Shown one piece after another: positions 43,153-51,991 of a stretch of DNA of 64,000 nucleotides. Position 1 is the first letter of the stretch; every line of letters begins with the position of its first letter. The translations under genes were made by a program, and so were the position numbers. The notes below the pieces were generated by a model, which was given only the letters and a program-made list of their open reading frames with translations, was not told the DNA's origin and ran no database searches. The stretch comes from Mesorhizobium_G sp050247155 (GTDB lineage: Bacteria > Pseudomonadota > Alphaproteobacteria > Rhizobiales > Rhizobiaceae): assembly GCA_050247155.1 (NCBI GenBank), contig JBFWUS010000027.1:1-64000 (forward strand), in the 5' to 3' direction.

Positions 43153-43449
43153 TCAGGCTGCCTGCTGTTCGGCAAGCTTCTTGGCGATCTGTTTCTTGAG
43201 CAGGCGCGCCTTGGTGGACAGCTCACGGCTGTCGGCCTTGGCCAGGAAGGCATCCAGGCCACCGCGATGCTCGACCGAACGCAAAGCGTTGGCGGAGATG
43301 CGCAGGCGCACGTTCTGGCTCAGCGCTTCGGAAATGAGCGTGACGTTGACGAGGTTCGGCAGGAAGCGGCGACGCGTCTTGTTGTTGGCGTGGCTCACAT
43401 TGTTGCCGGTCTGGACGGCTTTGCCGGTCAGTTCGCAGGCGCGGGACAT
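43153..43449 (-). CDS. rpmB: Large ribosomal subunit protein bL28
   Basis: A 98-residue bL28 of the alphaproteobacterial, slightly long type. It begins MSRACELTGKAVQTGNNVSHANNKTRRRFLPNL and contains RLRISANALRSVEHRGGLDAFL. The start at 43449 matches the family N-terminus; an upstream in-frame ATG adds only five residues. It is monocistronic and flanked by hairpins downstream. Confidence 0.97.
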   Translation of the reverse strand: MSRACELTGKAVQTGNNVSHANNKTRRRFLPNLVNVTLISEALSQNVRLRISANALRSVEHRGGLDAFLAKADSRELSTKARLLKKQIAKKLAEQQAA

Positions 43450-43650
43450 TTTTGCTACCTTCAATTTTGTTTTTCGGGCAAACCGTTCTGCCGCGCCGTA
43501 TGGCGCGCGTATAGGACGGCAGCCTCTTGGAAAGTCACGGTTCCATAGTTGGAAATTTCCGACCCGTCAAGCTTTGACCCTGACGTGCGACCATCCATAC
43601 TATCGCCAGAATTTTCCGGCCAAAAGGCGGCGGAAAGCGGGTTTGCGGGC

Positions 43651-44454
43651 ATGAGATCGAGTTTTGTACGCAAGGCGAGGATAGTGATCACAGCTGGGCT
43701 GCTCGCAGGCGGCGCGGCAGCGGCGCAGGCTGCTGGCCCCGTCGCGGTGGAGGGAAAGCAAACCTTCAGCGGCGAGTACACGGTGACGTTTCTTGGCCTG
43801 CCGGTGGCCCGCTCGAACTTCGTAAGCACCTTTGACGGCAACAATTTCACGGTCCAGGGCCAGATGTCGAGCGCCGGGATCGGCAAGCTGTTCGATTCCA
43901 CGACGGGCACCAGTCATGCCAGCGGCAGCTTCGTCGGCAAGAACACGCAGCCGCAATCTTTTCGCGTTCAATACAAGTCAGGTAAGAAGACACAGACGAC
44001 CGCTATCAGCTTTGCGCGCGGCGTGGTGGCGCGTACGGTGAACGACCCTCCGCTGCGCAAGAGGGACAACTGGGTTGCCGTGAAGGCCGGTCAGTTGCGC
44101 GCCGTGACCGATCCGATCTCGGCGACATTGATCCGCGCTGACGGGCCTGATGAGGTCTGCTCACGCGTGCTCAAGGTTTATGACGGGCAGATGCGTCTCA
44201 ACCTTCGGCTGAACCACGTGTCGACAGGCAAAGTAGACGGTATCGATGGCGACGTGGTGACGTGCAACGCACGCTTCGTGCCGGTGTCCGGCTATCGCAC
44301 CACCAACCGATCCATCGACTACATGCGCAAACGGGCCAAGATATCGATCTCGTTTGCGCGGCTTGGCCAAACCGGCATATATGCCCCTGTGCGCGCCACG
44401 GTCGGCACCACTATGGGACCGGTCACGGTCACCGCGCGCCGCACGAAATCGTAA
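43651..44454 (+). CDS. DUF3108 exported protein
   Basis: A 267-residue protein with a Sec signal (about residues 10-27, ending QAA). The mature part begins with FSGEYTVTFLGLPVARSNFVSTFDGNNFTVQGQMSSAGI, which fits DUF3108, a beta-rich domain related to outer-membrane or periplasmic lipid-binding-like folds. Two cysteines (in DEVCSRVL and VVTCNARF) may form a disulfide. Function is unknown. It diverges from rpmB and is followed 34 bp on by the DMT exporter gene. Confidence 0.85.
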   Translation: MRSSFVRKARIVITAGLLAGGAAAAQAAGPVAVEGKQTFSGEYTVTFLGLPVARSNFVSTFDGNNFTVQGQMSSAGIGKLFDSTTGTSHASGSFVGKNTQPQSFRVQYKSGKKTQTTAISFARGVVARTVNDPPLRKRDNWVAVKAGQLRAVTDPISATLIRADGPDEVCSRVLKVYDGQMRLNLRLNHVSTGKVDGIDGDVVTCNARFVPVSGYRTTNRSIDYMRKRAKISISFARLGQTGIYAPVRATVGTTMGPVTVTARRTKS

Positions 44455-44488
44455 GGGCGTCGCCGCGCCCGGCTGAAGCGAGGGCAAA

Positions 44489-45376
44489 GTGGGGCGCGCC
44501 ACACTCATCGGTTTTCTGGCTGTTGCGATGTGGGCGCTTCTGGCGCTGTTCACCGACGCATCCGGCCAGGTGCCGCCCTTCCTGCTGTCCGCCATTACTT
44601 TTACGATCGGCACATTGGTTGGCTTCGTTGTGCGCGCCTTTTCACCAAAACCAACCACGTCGGCGGCTGTGCCGCCAGTCGTCTGGCTGATCGGCGTCGC
44701 AGGCCTGTTCGGTTACCATTTTTTCTACTTCACAGCGTTGCGTAACGCTCCAGCCGTGGAGGCGAGTCTTATCGCCTATCTCTGGCCGCTGTTCATCGTG
44801 CTGGGCTCCGCCCTGATGCCGGGCGAACGGCTGCGCTGGTTTCATATCGTTGGCGCGCTGCTTGGGCTGGCAGGCGCGGCGCTGATCATCACCAAGGGCG
44901 GCACCCTGTCCTTCGATCCTCGCTTCGCCTTCGGCTATGGCATGGCCTTCATCTGCGCCTTCTGGTGGTCCGGCTATTCACTGTTGTCGCGCCGCTACGC
45001 CGAGGTGCCGACCAGCATTGTCACCTGGTTTTGCCTGGCCACCTCGATCCTGTCGCTGATCTGTCATTTTCTGCTTGAGGAAACTGTGCTGCCACAGACT
45101 GCCGGCCAATGGCTGGCTGTATTCGGACTCGGGCTGATGCCGGTCGGTGCGGCCTTCTATGCCTGGGACCACGGCGTCAAGCGCGGCAACATCCAGGTGC
45201 TTGGCGCGGCCAGCTATGCGTCGCCTCTGCTTTCCACGCTGGTGTTGATCCTGGCCGGTATCGCGGAGTCGTCAATGCCAATCCTCGCAGCCTGTGTGTT
45301 GATCACGACCGGCGCCGTGCTGGCCGCCAAGTCAATGCTGTTCGGCGAAACACGCAAGCCGGCGGAGGCAAGCTGA
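44489..45376 (+). CDS. DMT superfamily transporter, YddG-like amino acid exporter
   Basis: A 295-residue protein with ten helices and two EamA repeats. The start is GTG with GAGGGC upstream. The N-terminus IGFLAVAMWALLALFTDASGQVPPFLLSAITFTIGT and GLFGYHFFYFTALRNAPAVEASLIAYLWPLFIVLGSAL resemble YddG, an exporter of aromatic amino acids. It overlaps the next gene by one base (TGATG), so the two are co-translated. Confidence 0.88.
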   Translation: MGRATLIGFLAVAMWALLALFTDASGQVPPFLLSAITFTIGTLVGFVVRAFSPKPTTSAAVPPVVWLIGVAGLFGYHFFYFTALRNAPAVEASLIAYLWPLFIVLGSALMPGERLRWFHIVGALLGLAGAALIITKGGTLSFDPRFAFGYGMAFICAFWWSGYSLLSRRYAEVPTSIVTWFCLATSILSLICHFLLEETVLPQTAGQWLAVFGLGLMPVGAAFYAWDHGVKRGNIQVLGAASYASPLLSTLVLILAGIAESSMPILAACVLITTGAVLAAKSMLFGETRKPAEAS

Positions 45377-46047
45377 TGCTTCCGTTTCCCGGCGGCATCG
45401 AGGATCCCTCGAACGGCAGCGTGATCTTCTCCGTCGCGGCGGCCGCGCTCTACTTTATCCTCATCGAGACGCGCGTTTCGTTGCTGCGCTCGACGGTAAA
45501 GACACTGGCGATCGCGCTGCTGGCCGTGCTCGCCATCTTGCAGCAACAGCCTCTGCTTCTGATTGCGGCCCTCGCCCTGTCGTCGCTCGGAGACTGGTTT
45601 CTGTCGCGCGACGGCGACAAGGCGTTTCTGCTCGGGCTAGGCAGCTTTCTGGCAGCGCATATCGCCTACATCGCGCTCTTCTGGACGGTTGGCGGCGGTT
45701 TGCAGCTTTTGCAGGCGGAACCTTGGCGGTTGGTTTTGGCCGGAGCCATGGTTATCGTCGCGCTGGTCATGCTGGTGCTTCTTATGCGCCAGGTGGGGCC
45801 GGAGCTGCGTTTCCCGGTGACGATCTACATCTTCGCCATTTTGGGAATGGGCCTCGCCGCGCTGACGATGAACAGCACCTGGATCATCGCTGGCGCGCTC
45901 GCCTTCATGGCTTCTGACGCTACGCTTGCGGCCGAGCGCTTCCTCGTCGCCGCGATTGCACCGGGACGCCTGACGATGCGCATCGCGGTCTGGCTGCTCT
46001 ACTATGCGGCGCAGGCGTTGATCGTGATCGGGTTTTTGGTGGGTTAG
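45376..46047 (+). CDS. Lysoplasmalogenase, YhhN family
   Basis: A 223-residue membrane protein with about eight helices of the YhhN/TMEM86 family. Recognisable motifs are ALALSSLGDWFLS and GLGSFLAAHIAYI and, near the end, GALAFMASDATLAAERF, where the conserved acidic residues (GD and SD) form the proposed active site. It would cleave the vinyl-ether bond of lysoplasmalogens or related lysolipids. It is translationally coupled to the upstream exporter. Its stop is one base from the convergent ccdB stop. Confidence 0.9.
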   Translation: MLPFPGGIEDPSNGSVIFSVAAAALYFILIETRVSLLRSTVKTLAIALLAVLAILQQQPLLLIAALALSSLGDWFLSRDGDKAFLLGLGSFLAAHIAYIALFWTVGGGLQLLQAEPWRLVLAGAMVIVALVMLVLLMRQVGPELRFPVTIYIFAILGMGLAALTMNSTWIIAGALAFMASDATLAAERFLVAAIAPGRLTMRIAVWLLYYAAQALIVIGFLVG

Positions 46048-46048
46048 C

Positions 46049-46348
46049 CTAAAATCCCTGGAAGAGCATATATATTGCGCGTGTGATGTCGTCGTACTTG
46101 GCCAGCAGGTTCGTCAGAGGCGCGCCCAATTCGGCCTTCGGAACTGCCGCGATCTGATGGGTCGCCATGATGTAGCTTCGTCCCTCGACCTGGAAAGTGG
46201 GATGCAAGCGCTTCACCGGCCGGATGCTTGGTTCCATTGGATAGAGAGGAGCGACAACTCTGGTCGGTAGGCCGTCAATCAGATCGGATTGGAGATCAAG
46301 CAGGAAGCCGTCCACGTCCGGCATCCTGTAGAGATCATATTGTGCCAT
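46049..46348 (-). CDS. ccdB: CcdB-family toxin
   Basis: A 99-residue type II toxin. QYDLYRMPDVDGFLLDLQSDLIDGLPTRVVAPLYP at the N-terminus and FQVEGRSYIMATHQIAAVPKAELG are typical of CcdB, and the C-terminal LLAKYDDITRAIYMLFQGF carries the helix with the final hydrophobic residues that contact gyrase (the canonical W-G-I ending is replaced by LFQGF). CcdB traps DNA gyrase. It overlaps ccdA by one base, so the two form an operon. Confidence 0.92.
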   Translation of the reverse strand: MAQYDLYRMPDVDGFLLDLQSDLIDGLPTRVVAPLYPMEPSIRPVKRLHPTFQVEGRSYIMATHQIAAVPKAELGAPLTNLLAKYDDITRAIYMLFQGF

Positions 46349-46581
46349 CAGAACTGCCGGTATTTGGCCAAGGGCAGTCCATGCTTCTCAAGATGCTCGT
46401 TCCACGACTCGATCGCTTCGCGATTCTCGATCTTCCAGAGGCGAGCCCGTTCCTCAGCGACCGCCTTGGCGATACCTAATTCGGCAACCCGGGAAATATT
46501 GATCTTCATACCTCTCGCCTGAGCGACCAGCTTGGCGTCGAGCGTGAGATTGGTTGGTTTTCTGACAATCGCTTGAGACAT
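46348..46581 (-). CDS. ccdA: CcdA-family antitoxin
   Basis: A 77-residue antitoxin. The ribbon-helix-helix part is KPTNLTLDAKLVAQARGMKINISRVAELGIAKAVAEE, and the C-terminal half, LWKIENREAIESWNEHLEKHGLPLAKYRQF, matches the CcdA motif that binds the toxin (EAI..WN..VE..GL). The start at 46581 has AGGGG before it. The upstream 19-bp palindrome is its likely operator. Confidence 0.93.
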   Translation of the reverse strand: MSQAIVRKPTNLTLDAKLVAQARGMKINISRVAELGIAKAVAEERARLWKIENREAIESWNEHLEKHGLPLAKYRQF

Positions 46582-46594
46582 GGCGGAAATCCCC

Positions 46595-46613
46595 TGCGCA
46601 TATCTTATGCGCA
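46595..46613. promoter_or_regulatory. Candidate CcdA operator
   Basis: A perfect inverted repeat, TGCGCATA and TATGCGCA, around a three-base spacer, 13 bp upstream of the ccdA start. On the gene's strand it contains a TAAGAT stretch that may be the -10 element, so repressor binding would block RNA polymerase. Confidence 0.65.
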
Positions 46614-46636
46614 TTGATGCAGCCGTCAAGCCGATG

Positions 46637-48442
46637 CTATCCTTCCAATTCCTCCCGAAGCATCTCCAGTTCCAGCCACTCTTCTTCCATGGCGGCGAGT
46701 GCTGCGCGTTCCTTGTCGATCATGGCGATGGTCTGGGCAAAGCTGGTCGGATCGCGGTCGTAATATTTTGGGTCGGCCAGCTTGTCCTCAAGCCGCGAAA
46801 TCGAAGCGGAAATGGCTTCCATTTTCTGCGGCAGATTTTCCAATGCGAATTTTTGCTTGAAAGACAGCTTCTTCGACGCCGCCTTCGGCGGGTCAGCAAT
46901 TGCCTTCGGCGTCACGGTAGTTGCGGCCGTCTCCCGCTTGCGATCCTCCAGCTTCTTGCCGCCACGTTGCGTCAGCATGTCGGCGTAGCCGCCGGCATAT
47001 TCCACCCAGCGGCCGTTGCTGTCCGGCGCGATCACGCTGGTCACGGTGCGGTCGAGGAAATCGCGGTCGTGGCTGACCAGAAGCACAGTTCCAGCGAACC
47101 CTGCCACCAACTCCTGCAATAGCTCCAGCGTCTCCATGTCGAGGTCGTTCGTCGGCTCGTCCAGCACCAGCAGATTGGCGGGCTTGGCCAGGACGCGCGC
47201 CAGCATCAGCCGGGCGCGCTCGCCGCCGGACAATTCGCGCACCGGCGTGCGGGCCTGTTCCGGCTTGAACAGGAAGTCTTTCATATAGGAGATGACGTGG
47301 CGCAGCTCGCCATTCACGACGAGGTTTTCACCGCGTCCGTCGGTGAGGAAATCGGCAAGCGTCTCGTCGGGGTTCACGCTGCGCGTCTGGTCGAGCGCCG
47401 CGATCTCGAGATTGACGCCCAGCCGCACGCTGCCGCTGTCGGGCTGGAGCTGCCCGGTCAGCATTTTGAGCAGCGTCGTCTTGCCTGCGCCGTTCGGGCC
47501 GACGAGGCCTATGCGATCACCGCGCTGGATGCGCGTCGAGAAATTGCTGACGACGGTAAGCTCGCCAAAACTCTTGGATATGTTCCTCGCTTCGATCACC
47601 AGCTTGCCGGATTCGGCCGCATCGCTGGCGGCGATCGTCGCCGAGCCCTCCACGCCGCGATGGCTGCGATGGCGCTGGCGCATGGCCTGCAATTCGCCGA
47701 GCCGGCGCATGTTGCGCTTGCGCCGCGCGGTCACGCCATAGCGCAGCCAATGTTCCTCGCGCACGATCTGGCGGGCGAGCTTGTGCTGGTCGCGCTCTTC
47801 CTCTTCCAGAATTGTGTCGCGCCATCCCTCGAAATGGGCAAAGCCTCGGTCCAGCCGTTTCGTGCCGCCGCGATCGAGCCAGACGGTGGCGCGCGAAATG
47901 CGCTCCAGGAAACGACGATCGTGTGAGATCAATACGACCGCCGAGGACGAGCGGATCAATTCTTCTTCGAGCCACTCGATCGTAGCCAAGTCGAGATGGT
48001 TGGTCGGCTCGTCGAGCAGCAAGATGTCGGGTTCCGGTGCAATCACCCGCGCCAGCGCGGCGCGGCGTGCTTCGCCACCGGATAGCGTCGGGGGCTCTTC
48101 CTCGCCGGTGAGACCGAGATGGTCGAGCAGATAAGTGGCGCGATGCGGATCGTCGGCCGGCCCAAGCCCCGCGTCGACATAGGCGCGCACGGTGGCAAAG
48201 CCGTCCATGTCCGGCACCTGCGGCAGGTAGCGGATCGTGGCCGTCGGCTGGCGGAAGATCTCGCCGTCCTGCGGTTCGATCGTTCCGGCCGCGATCTTGA
48301 GCAGGGTCGACTTGCCGGAGCCGTTGCGGCCAACCAGCGCGATCTTGTCGCCTTGGGAAACGCTCAACGCCGCGCCGTCGAGGAGCGGCGTTCCGCCGAA
48401 GGTCAGTCTTATGCCATCTAGGGTCAGCAGAGGCGGCGGCAT
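46637..48442 (-). CDS. ABC-F family ATPase (Uup/EttA-like)
   Basis: A 601-residue soluble protein with two ABC domains. Walker A motifs are GRNGSGKST (about 37-45) and GPNGAGKTT (about 315-323), and signature motifs are LSGGEARRAALARV and LSGGERARLMLARV. The linker holds the ARRKRNMRRLGELQAMRQR helix region. The C-terminal coiled coil (about 515-600, with LSFKQKFALENLPQKMEAI) resembles Uup. ABC-F proteins bind the ribosomal E site or branched DNA structures, not membranes. It overlaps the thiamine pyrophosphokinase stop by one base. Confidence 0.93.
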   Translation of the reverse strand: MPPPLLTLDGIRLTFGGTPLLDGAALSVSQGDKIALVGRNGSGKSTLLKIAAGTIEPQDGEIFRQPTATIRYLPQVPDMDGFATVRAYVDAGLGPADDPHRATYLLDHLGLTGEEEPPTLSGGEARRAALARVIAPEPDILLLDEPTNHLDLATIEWLEEELIRSSSAVVLISHDRRFLERISRATVWLDRGGTKRLDRGFAHFEGWRDTILEEEERDQHKLARQIVREEHWLRYGVTARRKRNMRRLGELQAMRQRHRSHRGVEGSATIAASDAAESGKLVIEARNISKSFGELTVVSNFSTRIQRGDRIGLVGPNGAGKTTLLKMLTGQLQPDSGSVRLGVNLEIAALDQTRSVNPDETLADFLTDGRGENLVVNGELRHVISYMKDFLFKPEQARTPVRELSGGERARLMLARVLAKPANLLVLDEPTNDLDMETLELLQELVAGFAGTVLLVSHDRDFLDRTVTSVIAPDSNGRWVEYAGGYADMLTQRGGKKLEDRKRETAATTVTPKAIADPPKAASKKLSFKQKFALENLPQKMEAISASISRLEDKLADPKYYDRDPTSFAQTIAMIDKERAALAAMEEEWLELEMLREELEG

Positions 48443-49086
48443 TAGAAACCCTGGGCTGGATAGGGATGCGCGATCAGCATGGCGCGGCCGCCGCCCAGTT
48501 CAACGTCGAGGTTGCCGCGCACCTCATTCGAGATCGTGCGTGACGAGCCAAAAGCGATGGTGACGTTGCTCAGCGGCCATTTCGCCCCGGTTACGGAAAG
48601 ACCCGTCAGTTGGGAAAAGGCGATGACGCTGAACAGCGTGCCGTCTTCGTAGCGGAAGCGGTTCTTGCCGGGCAGCAGCGGGACGCCCTCCTGCACGCCG
48701 CTGGTCAGCAGCACGTTGATGCCACGCTCGGAAAGCGTCATTGCCATCGTGAGATGAAGAAAGGCGTGATCGACGCGCGGCCCGCCGAAAGCTCCGGCCA
48801 GGATCAACGCGTCCGCGCCTCGCGCCAGCGCGGCTACAACAGCCAGCTCGCCGTCTGTCTTGTCCTTCTCGGCAGGAAAGACTTCCCGCGGCACACGATC
48901 GAGATCGCCCGGCAGCGTGTCAGGCGCAGAATCAAAGTCGCCCACCCAGAGTTCGGGCACGACGCCGGCCGCCGTCGCATGACGCATCCCGGCATCGGCC
49001 GCAATGACGCGCGATCCCGCGATTTGCGCCATCAGACGCGGCGTCGGCGTAAGCTCGCCGCCGAGGAGAATGGTAAAAGTGCTCAT
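48442..49086 (-). CDS. Thiamine pyrophosphokinase
   Basis: A 214-residue TPK that converts thiamine to TPP. The N-terminal domain has IAADAGMRHATAAGVVPELWVGDFDS, where GDFDS is the diagnostic motif, and KTDGELAVVAALARGADAL (TD motif) with ILAGAFGGPRVDHAFLHL (GGRxDH). The C-terminal beta domain is normal. The start at 49086 begins MSTFTILLGG. It lies next to, but divergent from, the riboswitch-controlled thiBPQ import operon, so the cluster covers thiamine uptake and activation. The downstream ABC-F gene overlaps by one base. Confidence 0.93.
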   Translation of the reverse strand: MSTFTILLGGELTPTPRLMAQIAGSRVIAADAGMRHATAAGVVPELWVGDFDSAPDTLPGDLDRVPREVFPAEKDKTDGELAVVAALARGADALILAGAFGGPRVDHAFLHLTMAMTLSERGINVLLTSGVQEGVPLLPGKNRFRYEDGTLFSVIAFSQLTGLSVTGAKWPLSNVTIAFGSSRTISNEVRGNLDVELGGGRAMLIAHPYPAQGF

Positions 49087-49200
49087 CGTGCTGGCGTCTA
49101 GCAGGCGCGTAGGTGGAACGGAAGGGCGACCAGTTCGACATATCTGCCCTGCAAAAGCCGACTTGCAAGCGTCGGCGATCGGCCTTAAGAGTTGCCCCGC

Positions 49201-49288
49201 TCTAACGGGGTGCCGGCTTTCCGGCTGAGAGGCGCAATCTGGCGTCAACCCGCTGAACCTGATCCGGCTTGTACCGGCGGAGGGATTA
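49201..49288 (+). ncRNA. TPP riboswitch (THI element)
   Basis: The sequence carries the conserved parts in order: an ACGGGGTGC start of the helix, the CTGAGA motif (49225-49230) that binds the pyrimidine ring, CAACCCGCTGAACCTGATC (the pyrophosphate side) and the closing GTACCGGCGGAGGGA. It starts 56 bp upstream of thiB on the plus strand. It should switch off the thiBPQ operon when TPP is plentiful, most likely by hiding the ribosome binding site since no clear terminator follows. Confidence 0.95.
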
Positions 49289-49343
49289 GATGCGTTGCGC
49301 GAGCCGCGTGTCCCCTTCGAAAGAAACGATGAAGGACGCTTCG

Positions 49344-50336
49344 ATGCGCACGCTACTTCTCTCCCTGTTTGCAGCAATGACCGTGGCGCTGCCCGCGGCC
49401 GCCGCGGACAAGCTGACCATCTACACTTATGAAAGCTTCACCGCCGAATGGGGTCCGGGCCCGCAGGTCGAGAAAGCCTTTGAAGCTGAATGCGCCTGCG
49501 ACGTTGAGTTCGTGGCCGTGGCCGACGGGGTAGCTTTGCTCAACCGCGTGAAGCTCGAAGGACAGGCGACGAAGGCCGATATCGTGTTGGGCCTGGACAC
49601 CAATTTGACGGCCGAAGCGAAGCAGACGGGGCTGTTTGCGCCGCATGGTCCGATCGGCGAAATCAATCTGCCGGGCGATTGGAAGGATGATGTCTTCGTG
49701 CCCTACGACTACAGCTATTTCGCCGTGGTCTACGACACCGAAAAGATGAAAGAGCCGCCGAAAAGCTTGAAGGAGCTTGTCGAAGGCGATCCGCAACAGA
49801 AAATCGTGCTGCAGGATCCGCGCACGTCCACGCCGGGTCTCGGCCTTCTGCTATGGGTCAAGGCGGTTTATGGCGAGCAGTCGGGAGAAGCCTGGCAGAA
49901 GCTCAAGAACCGCGTGCTGACGGTGACGCCGGGCTGGAGTGAATCCTACGGCTTGTTCACGAAGGGCGAAGCGCCGATGGTGCTCTCTTACACCACCTCG
50001 CCGGCCTATCACATGATCGCGGAGAAGACGGAGAGGTATCAGGCCGCCGCTTTTTCCGAAGGCCAGTATATGCAGATCGAGGTGGCGGGCGTCACGGTCA
50101 ACGGCGCGAAAAATCCGCTGACGGAAAAGTTCATGACCTTCATGACCGGCGCTAAGTTCCAGGACATCATCCCGGAAACCAATTGGATGCTGCCAGCCGC
50201 CTCGACCGGCAAGCCGCTCAATCCTGCTTTCGACAGACTGGTGAAGCCATCGAAGAGCCTGCTGCTCAGCCCGGAAGTCGTGATGGAGAGCCGCAAGGCC
50301 TGGGTCGACGAATGGCTGAGCGTGATGAGCGAATAG
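49344..50336 (+). CDS. thiB: Thiamine/TPP ABC transporter periplasmic binding protein
   Basis: A 330-residue binding protein. The start at 49344 has AAGGA eight bases upstream and gives a signal peptide (ending AAAADK); frames open to 49290 only extend it. Family motifs are LTIYTYESFTAEWGPGPQVEKAFEAECACDVEFV, VPYDYSYFAVVYDTEKM and LQDPRTSTPGLGLLLWVKAVYG, matching ThiB. The riboswitch upstream supports thiamine. It is followed by thiP and thiQ. Confidence 0.96.
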   Translation: MRTLLLSLFAAMTVALPAAAADKLTIYTYESFTAEWGPGPQVEKAFEAECACDVEFVAVADGVALLNRVKLEGQATKADIVLGLDTNLTAEAKQTGLFAPHGPIGEINLPGDWKDDVFVPYDYSYFAVVYDTEKMKEPPKSLKELVEGDPQQKIVLQDPRTSTPGLGLLLWVKAVYGEQSGEAWQKLKNRVLTVTPGWSESYGLFTKGEAPMVLSYTTSPAYHMIAEKTERYQAAAFSEGQYMQIEVAGVTVNGAKNPLTEKFMTFMTGAKFQDIIPETNWMLPAASTGKPLNPAFDRLVKPSKSLLLSPEVVMESRKAWVDEWLSVMSE

Positions 50337-50386
50337 CGATCGCTGTTTTGGCGCGGCGGTCCCATAGAGCAGTTTTTTTTGGCATC

Positions 50387-51991
50387 ATGTATCGCAGCCT
50401 AACGCCCGCGCTTCTTGCGCTCGCCTCGCTCGCTATCCTCGTCGGCGGAGCGTTCATCGGGCTCGGCGTTGAGGCTGTGCGCGATGTCGAAGGCGCATTT
50501 GCCTCCTTCGACGCCTATCTGCTGCGCATGGCGCGGTTCACATTGTGGCAGGCATTGCTGTCGACGGCGCTGTCAGTCGTTCCTGCCATCTTCGTTGCGC
50601 GGGCGTTCGACCGCCATCCGCATTTTCCGGGGCGCACGTTGATGCTGCGCCTGTTTGCGCTGCCGCTTTCGCTGCCGGCCATCGTGGTCGCGCTTGGCAT
50701 CCTGTCGCTGCTCGGACGCGCCGGCTACCTGGCCGGTGCGCTGTCGCTTCTTTACGGGGAAACCTGGCCCGGCATCTATGGCCTGTCCGGCATTCTGGTA
50801 GCGCACGTTTTCTTCAACCTGCCGCTCGCAACACGGCTCTTCCTGCAGGCGCTGGAGACGGTGCCGTCGGACCAGTTGCGGCTGGCGAGCCAGCTTGGCA
50901 TGGGCGCTGGCCCGGTCTTCCGGTTGATCGAATGGCCAGCGCTGCGGTCTGCCTTGCCCGGCGTCGCCGGCTTGATCTTCATGCTGTGCGTCACATCGTT
51001 CACCATCGTGCTGACGCTTGGCGGCGGTCCCCGCGCCTCGACGCTGGAAGTCGGCATCTATCAGGCTCTGCGCTTCGATTTCGATCCCGCGCGCGCAGTG
51101 GCTTTGACACTGGTCCAGATCGCCTTGACGATGGCGATAGTGTTGACGCTTTCGCGCATCGGCGTTTCCATGACAGGCGAGGCCGCCCTTTCTGTCTCGC
51201 GCCGCCGCCATCTATCGCAGACGAGCTTTGAGATCGCGGCCAACGCCGCTGTCATCATTCTCGCCGCCATTTTCGTGCTCGGTCCGCTTGCGGCGATCGC
51301 GGCGGCTGGCTTGCAGGCCGATCTCATTCGTCTGGTCACAAGCGAAGCTGTGGCGCGCGCCGCCATGACCAGCATCGTCCTTGCCAGCCTGTCGGCGTTG
51401 CTGGCCATCGCATTGTCCTGGTCCCTGGCTGCTGGACGCCGACGCCTGGCCGTTGCCCGTCGAAACACGTGGCTCAGTCTGTTGGAACGCCTCATGGACA
51501 GCGGCGCGGGGCTCGTGCTCGTGATCCCGCCGATCGTCATCGGGTCCGGCTGGTTCATGCTCTTGCGCCAGTCGGTCGATGTGCTGGCCCTTGCTCCGGT
51601 GATGGTGGTTGCCGTCAACGCTGCAATGGCGATGCCGTTCGCGATGCGCGCGATCCGCCCTGCCTACGACGCGGCGGCGGACCGGCACGACCGCATTGCG
51701 GCGCAACTCGGCATCCAAGGCTGGAATCGCCTGCGGTTGATCGATTGGCCAGGAATGAGACGGCCTGTTTTCACCGCCCTGATGTTTGCGATGGCGTTGT
51801 CGCTTGGCGATCTCGGCGTCATCGCGCTTTTCGGCAGCGACGCGGTACAGACATTGCCCTATCTGCTGCTGGCCAGCATGGGAAGCTATCGTACCGCCGA
51901 CGCCGCAGGCATCGCACTGCTGCTCGCCATTCTGTGCCTCGGCCTCACCATCGCAGCCGATCGCTTCGGCAAGGAGCCTCCGCATGGCTGA
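50387..51991 (+). CDS. thiP: Thiamine ABC transporter permease
   Basis: A 534-residue permease with two fused membrane halves, as in ThiP. Each half has an EAA loop: QLRLASQLGMGAGPVFRLIEWPALRSALPG and DRIAAQLGIQGWNRLRLIDWPGMRRP. About 12 helices are seen. The start ATG at 50387 lacks a clear ribosome binding site and follows a run of eight T at 50373-50380. It is 50 bp after thiB and overlaps thiQ by eight bases. Confidence 0.94.
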   Translation: MYRSLTPALLALASLAILVGGAFIGLGVEAVRDVEGAFASFDAYLLRMARFTLWQALLSTALSVVPAIFVARAFDRHPHFPGRTLMLRLFALPLSLPAIVVALGILSLLGRAGYLAGALSLLYGETWPGIYGLSGILVAHVFFNLPLATRLFLQALETVPSDQLRLASQLGMGAGPVFRLIEWPALRSALPGVAGLIFMLCVTSFTIVLTLGGGPRASTLEVGIYQALRFDFDPARAVALTLVQIALTMAIVLTLSRIGVSMTGEAALSVSRRRHLSQTSFEIAANAAVIILAAIFVLGPLAAIAAAGLQADLIRLVTSEAVARAAMTSIVLASLSALLAIALSWSLAAGRRRLAVARRNTWLSLLERLMDSGAGLVLVIPPIVIGSGWFMLLRQSVDVLALAPVMVVAVNAAMAMPFAMRAIRPAYDAAADRHDRIAAQLGIQGWNRLRLIDWPGMRRPVFTALMFAMALSLGDLGVIALFGSDAVQTLPYLLLASMGSYRTADAAGIALLLAILCLGLTIAADRFGKEPPHG

